Positions 17,287-26,690 of a stretch of 64,000 bases of DNA are shown here, in pieces; position 1 is the stretch's first letter, and each line of letters opens with the position of its first letter. The translations under genes and the position numbers were made by a program. The notes beneath the pieces were generated by a model. That model did no database searches and was not told where the DNA came from. It saw only the letters and a program-made list of their open reading frames with translations. Source of the stretch: Allocoleopsis franciscana PCC 7113. Lineage in GTDB: Bacteria > Cyanobacteriota > Cyanobacteriia > Cyanobacteriales > Coleofasciculaceae. The stretch is from positions 4,738,001-4,802,000 of the forward strand of contig NC_019738.1 of NCBI RefSeq assembly GCF_000317515.1. Direction: 5' to 3'.

Positions 17287-17757
17287 TTGGGTAGAGTCCC
17301 TCTGCTTGACGCCATTGGGAAAACTGAAGTCTTACTTACATAGGGAAGCGAAGACTCTGTTGCCTGTTGCTAGATGAGGTAAGAAAGTAGGTAAATGACG
17401 AAGAAGGTGGGCTGCACGCTGGTAAGTTGCAAAAACCCTGTAAAAATGCCAATTAGCTCATTGGTTATCTGACTCGTTGCATACATAGAGAGACCCGTGT
17501 CTGTAGCTAAAACACCCCAAGCTGATAGGAGCTTGCTTTCAGGCAAAAAGCACGATGCGGTCTTCTATCGAGTTAAATTCAGCATGTTGGCGTAGTCAGC
17601 ATGAGTCGATGAGGATGAGACACCTCAGTTCCCTCTCTCATGGGTCAGCACTGAATACGGCAGGAAGTGGTTGCATTAGGCGCAACATGACAACTGTCGA
17701 GCGGATAATCGGTATGAGGAGTTAAGGCTAGAGATCACGATTGCTCTTGGATGCAGC
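17287..17757. other. Intergenic region containing gene remnant
   Basis: No open gene. Apart from the decayed segment at 17499-17640, I see nothing recognisable; 17287-17498 is the upstream region of the beta-helix gene. Confidence 0.5.
17499..17640 (-). pseudogene. Decayed copy of the beta-helix gene's C-terminal region
   Basis: The DNA from about 17499 to 17620 aligns with 15358-15480 inside the beta-helix gene: shared blocks include CGTGTCTGTA, CCCCAAGCTGATAGGA and GCGTAGTCAG in the same order and strand, with indels. No frame is open across it. It appears to be the degenerate end of a second, related gene whose start would be the DUF4347 fragment just upstream on the minus strand. Confidence 0.65.
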
Positions 17758-18126
17758 TTAGTTGGTTTTTAGGACTTGGTGCTGGAGTTGGGTTGATTCT
17801 GGTGGCAAGCTTCCCGCTTGTCCGTGTGAAACGATGTGGATATGGGAAACATTTGTATGTTGGGTAAGCGCTTCAGCAATTTGCGCGACCTCATCTTTTA
17901 TTGCGTCGAAGAATATCACTTCAACTCCCGGTGCTACGTTCTCGTTGAGCTTATTTGCATTGGCTATTAGGGAGTCGATGAACATTAGGCTTTGGCAAAA
18001 ATTTTTACCATTGACTAGCAAGTGTCCGTGAATGACCATAACTTGGGAGTCGATAAACACTAGTGCAAGAAGGGAGTTCGCGTAGCGTTCTCCGTAGGAG
18101 TAGACAGGAGGCAGACCGGAGCTCAT
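17758..18126 (-). pseudogene. DUF4347 domain fragment, probably remnant of a large RTX adhesin
   Basis: 122 residues. Two partial copies of the DUF4347 start (LVFIDSQVMVIHG and LMFIDSLIANANKL) are followed by PGVEVIFFDAIKDEVAQIAEALTQHTNVSHIHIVSHGQAGSL, the recognisable DUF4347 core, normally the N-terminal domain of very large calcium-binding adhesins. Here it stops soon after. The first about 20 codons (YSYGERYANSLLAL) are read from a dispersed cyanobacterial repeat (18065-18114), so the start is probably artificial. Together with the remnant at 17499-17640 this looks like a deleted paralogue of the adjacent beta-helix/RTX gene. Confidence 0.65.
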
Positions 18127-18624
18127 ACGAGGACAGAAGGGATATTGCCTGTACAGTAAGCTTTTTATCCTTTTTCAACTGGATACTTATTTCTGCCAGC
18201 CTGGTATAGGCTTGTGCTTAAAGCCGTTGAGTTGTACATGGTAAATCTCTAGGATTATGGGTTTTCTGTAGAAATATGCTCACGATGACAAGCATTTCTA
18301 CATAGCCTTGAAACACCATCATTTGAGAATCTTTGGATGGTAGTAGACGCCCCTTTTCCCGGTAGTTCACCCTGATCAAGAAGTTGTTTTACTATCTCCA
18401 TTGGAAGGTGAAAACAACTCTTTTCTTTGCTTAGATAAGGTACCTATCTAATGAAGATATGTTTCTATTCTTCACCGTATTTTCAACTAATCGCTCTATC
18501 TTTGGGACTATTTTGCTAAAAACTTCATCAAAACTTTAAACTCTGGCTATAGTTTATGAAAAATCGATATTTTACTACAAATTACCCAAAATGACTTAAA
18601 CTCTGTATATTCTTAGACGGCAAG
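18127..18624. other. Intergenic region with two palindromes
   Basis: No gene. TGTAGAAATATGC (18267-18279) pairs with GCATTTCTACA (18292-18302), an 11-bp stem with a 2-nt bulge. TAGATA (18432-18437) pairs with TATCTA (18445-18450). Both could be repeat-derived or regulatory; the rest is AT-rich. Confidence 0.45.
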
Positions 18625-20241
18625 GTGAAGACTAAGTTGACTCAGAAGGGGAGTTCTTCAGTCAATAGGTTAAAGTCATTAATGCTCAGTGTGTTACTCA
18701 TGGGCTTTGTTTTTCGCTTCGCTCATCTTGACCGAAAAGTCTACTGGCATGATGAAGCTTATACTTCACTGCGAATTTCGGGTTACACGAGTGCTGAAGT
18801 GAAGCAGGATATCTTTCAGGGTCAAGTTATTAGTATTGAAGACTTACAAAAATACCAACGCCCTAATCCTGAAAAGAGCCTAACTGACACCGTAAAAACG
18901 TTAATTATTGAGGATTCTCAGCATCCGCCATTTTATTATATTTTGGTGCGATTGTGGGCGCAAGGGTTCGGTCATTCGGTGGCTGTAATCAGAATTTTGT
19001 CTGCGCTGATTAGCCTACTGATATTACCTTGTGTTTATTATCTGTGTCTAGAGTTATTTGATTTGTCGTTAGTGGGATGGTTAGCGATCTGCTTAATTTC
19101 CATCTCTCCTTTTCACGTTTTGTACGCTCAGGAAGCCAGAGAATATAGTCTCTGGACAGTGATGATTTTGTTATCGAGTTGGGCATTACTTAGAGCCTTA
19201 CGTCTCACAGTGCAAAATGAAGGAATTGGCTTGCAAAATTGGGGAATTTATGCATTAACTTTAGCCCTCAGTCTCTATACCTCTTCCTTATCTCTGTTGG
19301 TAGGAATGGCGCAGGGAATTTATGTCATTACTAGGGAACATTTCCGACTTACTAAAACCCTAATCGCTTATTTTCTATCTTCAATCATTGCCCTTTTAGC
19401 TTTTGCCCCTTGGTTAGCCATTATCATTGCCACTTGGTCGCAAACTGGCTCAACTTGGACGGCGATCCCTATCCCCTGGATTGATTGGATAAAAACTTGG
19501 GGTCTGCATGTTAATCGTGCTTTTATTTTAACGGTAGGCGACTTTGGTTTCGATCATTTATCAACTTATTTAACCTTGCCGATTTTTTTGATTTTGGTCG
19601 GCTATGCCATTTATTGTCTTTGCCGTCAGACAGCCCTGAAAGTATGGCTTTTTGTCTTATGTCTGATGGGGATTCCCTCTCTAGCCTTAGCGCTGCCCGA
19701 TTTAATTTTAGGGGGACAGCGTTCTATGGCAACACGCTATCTCATCCCCTTTTTATTAGGAATTGAGATTAGCCTAGCGTATCTATTTGCAACTCAACTA
19801 ACTTCGAGAGGTTTATTCAAACAAAGGCTTTGGTACATGATCATGGCTGGAGTCATTTCTTGCGGAATCATTTCTTGCAATATTAGTTTTCTCGCCGAAA
19901 CCTCTTGGAATAAAGTTGTGAGCTATAACAATCACCAAGTTGCCCGAATTATTAATCAAAGCAACGCTCCGCTTTTAATTAGTAACTCCTATGGGATGAA
20001 TTTCGGCAATATCTTGGCTCTTAGCTATTTACTGAATTCCAAAGTCCGTCTTCAACTCATTAACGATAATCCCCAAACGGGCTTCAGTGATGTTCCAAAG
20101 ATTCCCCAAAATTTTAGCGATGTATTTCTTTTAAACCTTCCCGATCCACTGCGGGAGAGTATTGAGAAACAGTATGGCTGGAAGCTAAGCCTGATTTTCA
20201 ATGACTCTCATCTCTGGCTCTGGAAACGCGAAAACCTTTAA
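18625..20241 (+). CDS. GT39/ArnT-like membrane glycosyltransferase
   Basis: 538 residues from a GTG at 18625; there is no better ATG. It has eleven or so hydrophobic helices. The early acidic motif VYWHDEAYTSLRISG after the first helix and SPFHVLYAQEAREYSL further on are hallmarks of GT-C-type glycosyltransferases of the GT39/DUF2723 kind, which use polyprenyl-phosphate sugars on the outer face of the membrane. The C-terminal 100 residues are soluble. It is followed after 65 bp by a second such gene on the same strand, forming a probable pair. Acceptor unknown. Confidence 0.85.
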   Translation: MKTKLTQKGSSSVNRLKSLMLSVLLMGFVFRFAHLDRKVYWHDEAYTSLRISGYTSAEVKQDIFQGQVISIEDLQKYQRPNPEKSLTDTVKTLIIEDSQHPPFYYILVRLWAQGFGHSVAVIRILSALISLLILPCVYYLCLELFDLSLVGWLAICLISISPFHVLYAQEAREYSLWTVMILLSSWALLRALRLTVQNEGIGLQNWGIYALTLALSLYTSSLSLLVGMAQGIYVITREHFRLTKTLIAYFLSSIIALLAFAPWLAIIIATWSQTGSTWTAIPIPWIDWIKTWGLHVNRAFILTVGDFGFDHLSTYLTLPIFLILVGYAIYCLCRQTALKVWLFVLCLMGIPSLALALPDLILGGQRSMATRYLIPFLLGIEISLAYLFATQLTSRGLFKQRLWYMIMAGVISCGIISCNISFLAETSWNKVVSYNNHQVARIINQSNAPLLISNSYGMNFGNILALSYLLNSKVRLQLINDNPQTGFSDVPKIPQNFSDVFLLNLPDPLRESIEKQYGWKLSLIFNDSHLWLWKRENL

Positions 20242-20306
20242 ACTGGGAAACCAGGACAATCCTCATGCTCTAACCAAGCCGGAGGAAGCGATTTAGGATA
20301 ACCCAA

Positions 20307-23141
20307 GTGAAGTTCCTAACAGACAAAGCTCAACGTAGTCGGTTCAAAACATGGCATATACTAGGAGCAATTTGGCTCATTGGTGCTTTGTGCGATCGCC
20401 TCTGGTTAGCCCTTGACCGCTCGATTCCCGCTTGGGACCAAACCAACCACCTGACCGGTTCCTTAAACTACCTCAACGCCCTGCAACAAGCACAGTGGTT
20501 TTCCGGCGAATGGTGGCAGCACTTATGGAAACTCTCTTCTAAATATCCGCCCTTACTCTACATTGTCACCGCTCCCTTTCAACTAATCTTTGGCACTGGC
20601 CCAGAGCAAGCACTGCTGGTAAATTTGCTCTTTAGTGCCATTTTGCTCGTCTCAGTCTACGGTTTAGGGAAACACCTGTTCAACCCACAAGTCGGTTTAT
20701 GGGCGGCAGGATTATGTATCCTTCTCCCCAGACTTTACACCGCCCGCATCCATTACTTGCATGACTATCCTCTCACGGCGTTAGTCGCAGCTAGTTTCTT
20801 GTGTCTCACCTTGTGGCGCGATGCGAAAACCAAATGGCAGGGATGGCGTTGGGCGTTATCGTTTGGTGTCTGCTTTGGTCTGGCAATTATGATCAAGCAG
20901 ACAGTGCTATTTTTTCTGTTTGTACCCTTATTGTGGGTGAGTATTCCACTGCTGCGAAAACTGGCTTGGGGACGAATGGCACAGTTAATCGGCGGCTTCT
21001 TCGTCTCTGTCTTGATTTTCGCCCCTTGGTACCGCACCAACTGGATTTATTTGTTCAGTGCCTATCAGAATGCCATTGTTGTACCCGGAACCGAGGAAGG
21101 CGATCCCCCCCTCAATACCCTCGCGGCTTGGACGTATTATTGGCATGACTTACCCCGTGCGGTATCTTGGCCTTTACTGTTAGTTCCCCTGGTTGGCTTG
21201 CTGTTGTATTGGATTCTGCTATTGCCTCCATTCCGCAACCGTTTCCACGGCGATGAACTGAGGGAACCGACCCCCGTACCTGATCGCGCCAGTGATGACT
21301 CCGAACACTACCGACTGCAAGAAGTCGGCTATCCCCAGAATCCTCATCCCACCTTCAAACCCCGCCGACAAAAGCCAGTTCGAGAAGGGCAAAATCCACC
21401 CTCTCAAACCGCATCCGCGTTGTGTTGGTTAGCTCTATTTCTGATTGCGTCTTACTTGATCAACTCCGCTAATTTTAATAAAGATACCCGTTATGTCATG
21501 CCTTATATGCCGATTCTTTCGGTAATTTTGGCCTATGGGTTGACGGTATGGCCTAGGCGCTTGCGAGTGGTGCCTTGGTTGACGGTAGGTTTAGCCTCTA
21601 TATTAATGTTGCTGAATCTGTTCCCGATTGGGGGAATACCGGGCAATTATTTAACGCAGACATTGAGTCCCAAAGCGCAAACTTATCCTCAGTTTGGCTC
21701 AAACTGGCCTCATGCTCAGGTGGTTGCGGAAATCGTTCGCACAACGCCTCAACTAAAAGCCACAGTGGGTGTGTTGCCTAGGATACCCGATTTGAATCAC
21801 AACAATTTTAATTACTACGGCGCGTTGAGCAAGTTTCAGGTGTATGGGCGTGAGGTGGGTACCCGTAAGAAATTTATACCCCAAGATGCGCGATCGCTTT
21901 CTTGGTTTGTCACCAAAACCGACTATCAAGGTTCGCCGAAAGAATCGCAAATGATGATGATGCAAACGGTGGAACAAAGTCGAGATTTTCAGGTGCAAAA
22001 AACTTGGAAATTGCCGGATAACAGTACTCTCAAACTCTATCATCGCGTTCAACCACCCGTACAAGTCAGGGCAATTCCCCAATCCCTCACTCAGGTGAAA
22101 TTAGAGCGAGTCGTTGTGCCTCCACAAGCCCCTCCAGGAGTACCCGTCCCTGTGACTTATGAATGGTCGGGTGCGTGGCAGCAGTTGCGATCGGGTATTG
22201 TTTTATTAACTTGGAAAAAAGAGGCGAGTCTGGATTCAGAAGTCATAGAGGCGACACCTACATCGCCTCTACAGAAATCACAGGATACAAACCAATCTAC
22301 TGTTTCTAATTCCCAAATTCAGCCATCGGTACAAAATCCCAAATCTTTTCCTCCCGAACGTCCTCTGCCTAAAAAGGAAAGCCAAACTCCAACATCAAAT
22401 AATCAGGCTCAACCCAATCTGCAACGATGGATACATGACCACGGTATCGGATTAGGAGAACTTTATCCTGGACGCTTGAGCGATAAAATATGGCAGAGTA
22501 GTTTTCAGGTACTTGAATCCACGGCAATGCTGCCTCCAGCGGATGTTGCACCTGGAATTTATACCCTGGAAGCGAATTACCTAAACAGGGAAACGGGGGA
22601 GAATTATCCGATTTCTGTACCACCAGTTACCCTAAAAATTGACCCTAAATCTGCTGCTACATCGGCTCCTGAATTGGATTTAATTACTCAGATGTATGCA
22701 TTAGCTCGTCAATTACCTGAAGGGCGACAAGCGCTCGATCGCGTCTTTGATGAAATTGGACGAATTAATCAGTATGACCCGGTTCAAGATTACACGATTC
22801 AGGCGGAACGTGCTCTAGAATTTCGCCTCCAACAAGAACCCAAAAACCGCGATTTTGCTTATGGATTGGCGTTTTCCCACGTTTTACAAAAAGACCCAGA
22901 ACGTGCCACAGAAGCGTTGAAACGTGTGGTGCAACTCGATGCCCAGAACCCTTACGCCCATGCTTATCTCGCCTTTCTCTATATCTATCAATGGCGGGGT
23001 AGACAGGCTGAAAGTGCGATCGCACCTGCTCTTAAACTCAATCCTAATATTCCTGAAGTGCAAGCGCTCTCCGGTGGGGCAGCTCTTTTGCAAGGACAAG
23101 TTTTTAAGGCATGGGATATTCTCAAGGGATTAAAACTTTGA
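20307..23141 (+). CDS. GT39-like glycosyltransferase with C-terminal TPR region
   Basis: 944 residues from a GTG at 20307 with AGGA 8 nt upstream. N-terminal 470 residues: multi-pass GT39-type membrane part, with SIPAWDQTNHLTGSLNYL after the first helix and NKDTRYVMPYMPILSVILAYGL. Residues about 340-370 form a polar loop (PVPDRASDDSEH...HPTFKPRRQKP). Then a soluble region of about 300 residues with a Pro/Ser/Gln-rich stretch, and a TPR-like C-terminus (RALEFRLQQEPKNRDFAYGLAFSHVLQKDPERATEALKRVVQLDAQNPYAHAYLAFLYI). The fusion of GT-C core and TPR is unusually long compared with its upstream neighbour. Confidence 0.85.
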   Translation: MKFLTDKAQRSRFKTWHILGAIWLIGALCDRLWLALDRSIPAWDQTNHLTGSLNYLNALQQAQWFSGEWWQHLWKLSSKYPPLLYIVTAPFQLIFGTGPEQALLVNLLFSAILLVSVYGLGKHLFNPQVGLWAAGLCILLPRLYTARIHYLHDYPLTALVAASFLCLTLWRDAKTKWQGWRWALSFGVCFGLAIMIKQTVLFFLFVPLLWVSIPLLRKLAWGRMAQLIGGFFVSVLIFAPWYRTNWIYLFSAYQNAIVVPGTEEGDPPLNTLAAWTYYWHDLPRAVSWPLLLVPLVGLLLYWILLLPPFRNRFHGDELREPTPVPDRASDDSEHYRLQEVGYPQNPHPTFKPRRQKPVREGQNPPSQTASALCWLALFLIASYLINSANFNKDTRYVMPYMPILSVILAYGLTVWPRRLRVVPWLTVGLASILMLLNLFPIGGIPGNYLTQTLSPKAQTYPQFGSNWPHAQVVAEIVRTTPQLKATVGVLPRIPDLNHNNFNYYGALSKFQVYGREVGTRKKFIPQDARSLSWFVTKTDYQGSPKESQMMMMQTVEQSRDFQVQKTWKLPDNSTLKLYHRVQPPVQVRAIPQSLTQVKLERVVVPPQAPPGVPVPVTYEWSGAWQQLRSGIVLLTWKKEASLDSEVIEATPTSPLQKSQDTNQSTVSNSQIQPSVQNPKSFPPERPLPKKESQTPTSNNQAQPNLQRWIHDHGIGLGELYPGRLSDKIWQSSFQVLESTAMLPPADVAPGIYTLEANYLNRETGENYPISVPPVTLKIDPKSAATSAPELDLITQMYALARQLPEGRQALDRVFDEIGRINQYDPVQDYTIQAERALEFRLQQEPKNRDFAYGLAFSHVLQKDPERATEALKRVVQLDAQNPYAHAYLAFLYIYQWRGRQAESAIAPALKLNPNIPEVQALSGGAALLQGQVFKAWDILKGLKL

Positions 23142-23177
23142 ACTCTATACTCTTGTTGATAGTATGAGTCGTCTTGA

Positions 23178-24284
23178 TTAATTACCCCATTTCCGTTTGC
23201 GTAATCGGCTCAAAACCATGCTGAGTCCTCCTAAACCCAATACTCCTAAAACAGAAGTTGGTTCGGGAACAGATTTGGCTTCAGGTGTGAGGAGAAAGCC
23301 ACGAGACTCGCCATTAATTTTGCCCGTGCCAACAATCTGATTTTTATTATTAATTTTTGATGCAGATACTAGTTCCCATCCCGAATCAGCCGGAATCAGG
23401 GTGTTGAGGTCAAACAATTCGCCATCTTCCCAGATGGAAGCATAGGTTGTACTGTTATTGCTTCTGGATTCACCAACCACTAGGGTTGAATCGTTAATAC
23501 TATTAGCAGAGAATACGTTGCCATCGATGTTATCCAGAATTGTTCCGGTATTTCCGTCCCACAATAAGGTGTCAATTCTAGGCGTAGAAACGAAGAACGG
23601 AACTGAAAAAGAGCCAACAACCTGACCTGCATTGTTGATGTCTTTTGCCTTAACATAGGTTATCGTAGTAGTATCTTGAGGTGTATCTAGCGCAGTAAGG
23701 GTGCCGTTATTCCATACGAACGCTACACTCCAACGAGCGGCACCAGTGACAATAACTTGACCTGCATTGTTGATGGCATCGGCATCATTGATCAGGTAAG
23801 AAGGAGCGAGCGTATCTATTAGAGTGCCATTAGCCCAGACAAAGCCTTGATAAGACCAGCTAACTAAATCACCGACGATTTGACCTTGATCGTTAATGTC
23901 ATTAGCCGTTGCGTAGTAGCAACCTGTACAAATCGAGGCAGGAGGAGTTCCCAAGCTACTCATGATGCCATCTTGCCATATAAAGGCACTGCTAGAACTG
24001 CCAAGCAAGCCAGAACTGCCGACGACTTGACCGACGTTATTGATGCCCTTAGCGTAAGTAGCATTAGCTCCAGGCAGAAAGCCCAATTCAGTTAGTGTTC
24101 CACTTTCCCACAAATACTGAGAACCGACAATTTGACCTTTGTCATTAATATCTGTAGGGACAAAAGGTAATTCAGTAATGGAATACAAGGAGATGGCAGC
24201 AGCAGGTTCAATGCTTCCAAGCGCCAGTAGGGCAACCGTTGCGGTTGCGAACGAGAGTTTTTGTCCAATAGATGTGCAATTCAT
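23178..24284 (-). CDS. PEP-CTERM protein with HAF-type extracellular repeats
   Basis: 368 residues from the ATG at 24284, preceded by CAGGGG; an upstream start at 24314 is less likely. Signal peptide about residues 1-30 (LSFATATVALLALGSIEPAAA). The body has about six repeats of DINDKGQIVG...GTLTELG, the HAF extracellular repeat that probably forms a beta-propeller. The C-terminus VPEPTSVLGVLGLGGLSMVLSRLRKRKWGN is a complete PEP-CTERM sorting signal: VPEP, a hydrophobic helix and basic tail, processed by an exosortase. Likely exported to the cell surface or sheath. Confidence 0.93.
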   Translation of the reverse strand: MNCTSIGQKLSFATATVALLALGSIEPAAAISLYSITELPFVPTDINDKGQIVGSQYLWESGTLTELGFLPGANATYAKGINNVGQVVGSSGLLGSSSSAFIWQDGIMSSLGTPPASICTGCYYATANDINDQGQIVGDLVSWSYQGFVWANGTLIDTLAPSYLINDADAINNAGQVIVTGAARWSVAFVWNNGTLTALDTPQDTTTITYVKAKDINNAGQVVGSFSVPFFVSTPRIDTLLWDGNTGTILDNIDGNVFSANSINDSTLVVGESRSNNSTTYASIWEDGELFDLNTLIPADSGWELVSASKINNKNQIVGTGKINGESRGFLLTPEAKSVPEPTSVLGVLGLGGLSMVLSRLRKRKWGN

Positions 24285-24415
24285 AGTACCCCTGAGAAAA
24301 TTTTGTGATGGCACAAAGGATAATTACCTCAAGCTTAATCATCTAACTGAGCAATAAACTTGAAGATTTCTATGAATCTGTCTCCCCGTTGGCATTCAGC
24401 CTGTCTAAGTTACCA

Positions 24416-24435
24416 GGGCGCACCGCCGTGCGCCC
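24416..24435 (-). terminator. Hairpin terminator after nblB
   Basis: Perfect 8-bp stem GGGCGCAC/GTGCGCCC with loop CGCC, between the nblB stop (24473) and the PEP-CTERM gene start on the same strand. No strong T-run, so a repeat-derived palindrome is also possible. Confidence 0.5.
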
Positions 24436-24472
24436 CTAGTGTCGTTATACGGACTTTTTCAAGTCAACCCAA

Positions 24473-25129
24473 CTACAAAGCCGCCTGCGCTTCCTTCGCC
24501 ACTTCTTTGTTTTCATCCTTCGCCAAAGTTTCCAGCGTAGAATGAGCCTCTACACCTCCCAGCCGACTTAGCGCCTGCGCGACGCGAAAGCGAATCTGCC
24601 AATCTGAATTCGTGGCAAAAGGAATCAACAACGATACTGCACGCGCATCGCCTAACTCTCCCAAGGCACTAATTGCCGCCGTTTGCACCAGGCTGGTTTC
24701 AGAATTAAGCGCTTCCTGCAATAACTCAAAAGAACGCGGATCACCCATTTCCCCCAACGCGGCAATAATACTAAACTGCACTAACCACTCCGAGGTTTGG
24801 TAATAAAGCCGCTGAATATCTTCATAGGCTTCTGTGAGTTTGAGTGCACCCAACGCATCAGCCGCCGCCGCTTGCACATCCGGTTCCGAGTCATTGAGTA
24901 AGCGATCGCGTAATAGGGTTAACGTTGCTGGTAAATCTTGATTCCCCAAGGTATCCAACTGACTCACCGCCGCATATCGAACACGAGTATTGGCATCCGT
25001 CACAATTGGCTGAATTAACTCAAACGCCACAGCCGGTTCCAGTTGACGTAACTGGTTAACTCCACTTATACGCTGACCAAAGTCCTGAGAACTTAGCAGC
25101 TCTTGAACAGACTCACGAGTAACGCTCAT
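24473..25129 (-). CDS. nblB: NblB-type HEAT-repeat protein, phycobilisome degradation
   Basis: 218 residues, whole length built of HEAT/PBS-lyase-like repeats: VNQLRQLEPAVAFELIQPIVTDANTRVRYAAVSQLDTLG, DVQAAAADALGALKL, LVQFSIIAALGEMGDPRSFELLQEAL and LVQTAAISALGELGDARAVSLL. Length, sequence and repeat arrangement match cyanobacterial NblB, which helps dismantle phycobilisomes during starvation, probably through chromophore contacts. Related CpcE/CpcF lyase subunits use the same repeats, but they are usually paired with another subunit and none is nearby. Upstream is a CBS-domain gene on the same strand, separated by a hairpin. Confidence 0.82.
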   Translation of the reverse strand: MSVTRESVQELLSSQDFGQRISGVNQLRQLEPAVAFELIQPIVTDANTRVRYAAVSQLDTLGNQDLPATLTLLRDRLLNDSEPDVQAAAADALGALKLTEAYEDIQRLYYQTSEWLVQFSIIAALGEMGDPRSFELLQEALNSETSLVQTAAISALGELGDARAVSLLIPFATNSDWQIRFRVAQALSRLGGVEAHSTLETLAKDENKEVAKEAQAAL

Positions 25130-25163
25130 TGGTATTTGTTTATTATTGCTTGATTAGAGAATA

Positions 25164-25206
25164 GGGCAGCGGTTAATTAGGCCAAAGCCCCCATTAACTG
25201 CTGCCC
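25164..25206 (-). terminator. Hairpin terminator after the CBS-domain gene
   Basis: 14-bp stem GGGCAGCGGTTAAT/ATTAACTGCTGCCC with one G-T wobble, 15-nt loop, between the CBS stop (25263) and nblB start (25129). A short T-run (TTTCTC) follows on the plus side. Confidence 0.65.
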
Positions 25207-25262
25207 TTTCTCTGCATTAAACCAGGAATTGTGTCCTCAGTGCCACACACAGAGCCTTCGAC

Positions 25263-25730
25263 TCAATCCTTAAACTCCGCTGCCATCGCCCGTACAATAT
25301 CCCCAGGCGTAAGAATACCAATCACCTTACCCTGATCATTAACTACTGCCAATCGCCGGATAGATTTCTCCTGCATCAGCTTTGCCGCTTTCCGTAAGGG
25401 TTGATCCGATTCCACCGTCACGGGATTCGTACTCATCACTTCCCCAACAGTTTGCCCCAGCGCTTTATGGAGTTCTTGCTCATGACGAGCGGGATTTTCT
25501 AAAAAAATCACACTATCGAGAAACATAATGTAGATTGGCGGCTCAACTCCTGTCTCCTGCCACAACAAATCCGTTTCAGAAATAACGCCCACCAAGCTGC
25601 CTGCGTCATCCACCACCGGCAAACCACTGATGCGCTGTTCTGCAAGAATCTTGATTGCCTCTTTGATCGGCGTTTGCGGCTTGACCATGATGGGGTCACG
25701 GCTCATGACATCGGCAACGGTTTTGGCCAT
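25263..25730 (-). CDS. Two-CBS-domain protein
   Basis: 155 residues. Two CBS motifs: VADVMSRDPIMVKPQTPIKEAIKILAEQRISGLPVVDDAGSLVGVISETDLL (about 5-56) and VGEVMSTNPVTVESDQPLRKAAKLMQEKSIRRLAVVNDQGKVIGILTPGDIV (about 95-146), together one Bateman module that usually binds adenine nucleotides. Stand-alone CBS proteins regulate partners by sensing energy charge; no partner is evident. Confidence 0.95.
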   Translation of the reverse strand: MAKTVADVMSRDPIMVKPQTPIKEAIKILAEQRISGLPVVDDAGSLVGVISETDLLWQETGVEPPIYIMFLDSVIFLENPARHEQELHKALGQTVGEVMSTNPVTVESDQPLRKAAKLMQEKSIRRLAVVNDQGKVIGILTPGDIVRAMAAEFKD

Positions 25731-25838
25731 ACTCAGGCTGTTTGCTCTTTACAATAAGTCTCACATTACATTGTAAGGAATTGCGGGGAACACCGAGCTT
25801 CTTCTTTCCTGAGCGACTCTGGCTTAATAGACAATCCT

Positions 25839-26213
25839 ATGACTGTTCACTACACCGATGCCTTTGTTACCTTAGCCGCTGCTGATGCCGAGATTCTGGT
25901 TCGGTTTTATCGCCAGTTGCTCGATCAAGAACCCAAACCCTACATTCCCCATGTCTATGCTGAGTTTCAACTGACTGGGTTGCGGTTGGGCATCTTTCAG
26001 CCTAAACCAACGCACCTGGAAGAATTTGCCAATTCTAGCCAAAGTGGCATGAGTTTGTGTTTAGAAGTGGATAATTTGGAGGATGCGATCGCTCATTTAA
26101 CCCAAATCGGATACCCACCTCCCGGAGAAATTATCACAGCCTCTCACGGTCGAGAAATTTACGCTTACGACCCAACGGGAAATCGCTTAATTTTACATCA
26201 GTCCCATGCATAG
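25839..26213 (+). CDS. VOC/glyoxalase-superfamily protein
   Basis: 124 residues. A single vicinal-oxygen-chelate fold: AFVTLAAADAEILVRFYRQLLDQEPKPYI at the start, GLRLGIFQP, CLEVDNLEDAIAHLTQIGY, and EIYAYDPTGNRLILHQ at the end. It lacks an obvious complete set of metal ligands of true glyoxalase I, so it is probably a small binding or resistance-type protein. Substrate unknown. Confidence 0.85.
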   Translation: MTVHYTDAFVTLAAADAEILVRFYRQLLDQEPKPYIPHVYAEFQLTGLRLGIFQPKPTHLEEFANSSQSGMSLCLEVDNLEDAIAHLTQIGYPPPGEIITASHGREIYAYDPTGNRLILHQSHA

Positions 26214-26239
26214 CCGTCCAGCAGCGATACCCTACCCCG

Positions 26240-26554
26240 TTAAGATCGATTGAGTAGTCCGTAATTTCTAACGAGGTAAACAAAGCTAGAAAAGCTATAA
26301 GCCAATAACAAAAGGGTAGACACCAATACCATCGGCTTACGAGACGAAGGAATGAGCCACTCTCGTACCAGCATGGAGATGGCAGATCCAATCACAAAGC
26401 TGGAACTGAGTACTAGGTAAGGCCATTCTGGTGAAAAAAACCACTTCATGCCCAAACCCAGAGCAAATGACATCATCAAGTACTCAACAAACCCAGGTGG
26501 ATCGTACTGGATGGAAAAAACTAAAGAGCGCCACCACAATTGACAATATCTCAT
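26240..26554 (-). CDS. Small membrane protein, unknown function
   Basis: 104 residues with three hydrophobic segments (about 22-40, 45-63 and 72-93) and an aromatic-rich N-terminus (MRYCQLWWRSLVF). No family recognised. It faces the VOC gene tail to tail, 26 bp apart. Probably real because topology and length are coherent. Confidence 0.55.
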   Translation of the reverse strand: MRYCQLWWRSLVFSIQYDPPGFVEYLMMSFALGLGMKWFFSPEWPYLVLSSSFVIGSAISMLVREWLIPSSRKPMVLVSTLLLLAYSFSSFVYLVRNYGLLNRS

Positions 26555-26690
26555 TGCTAATTAACAGTTGTTTTTAGAGAGCCGCTACCCTATGTTCGCT
26601 CCAACCCACTCCCGTTTACCAAGGTTAGAGCTACTGTGGTTAGGATAATTCAGCATCGCAGGTTTGGCTAGCCCTTGAGGACGAAGAACT

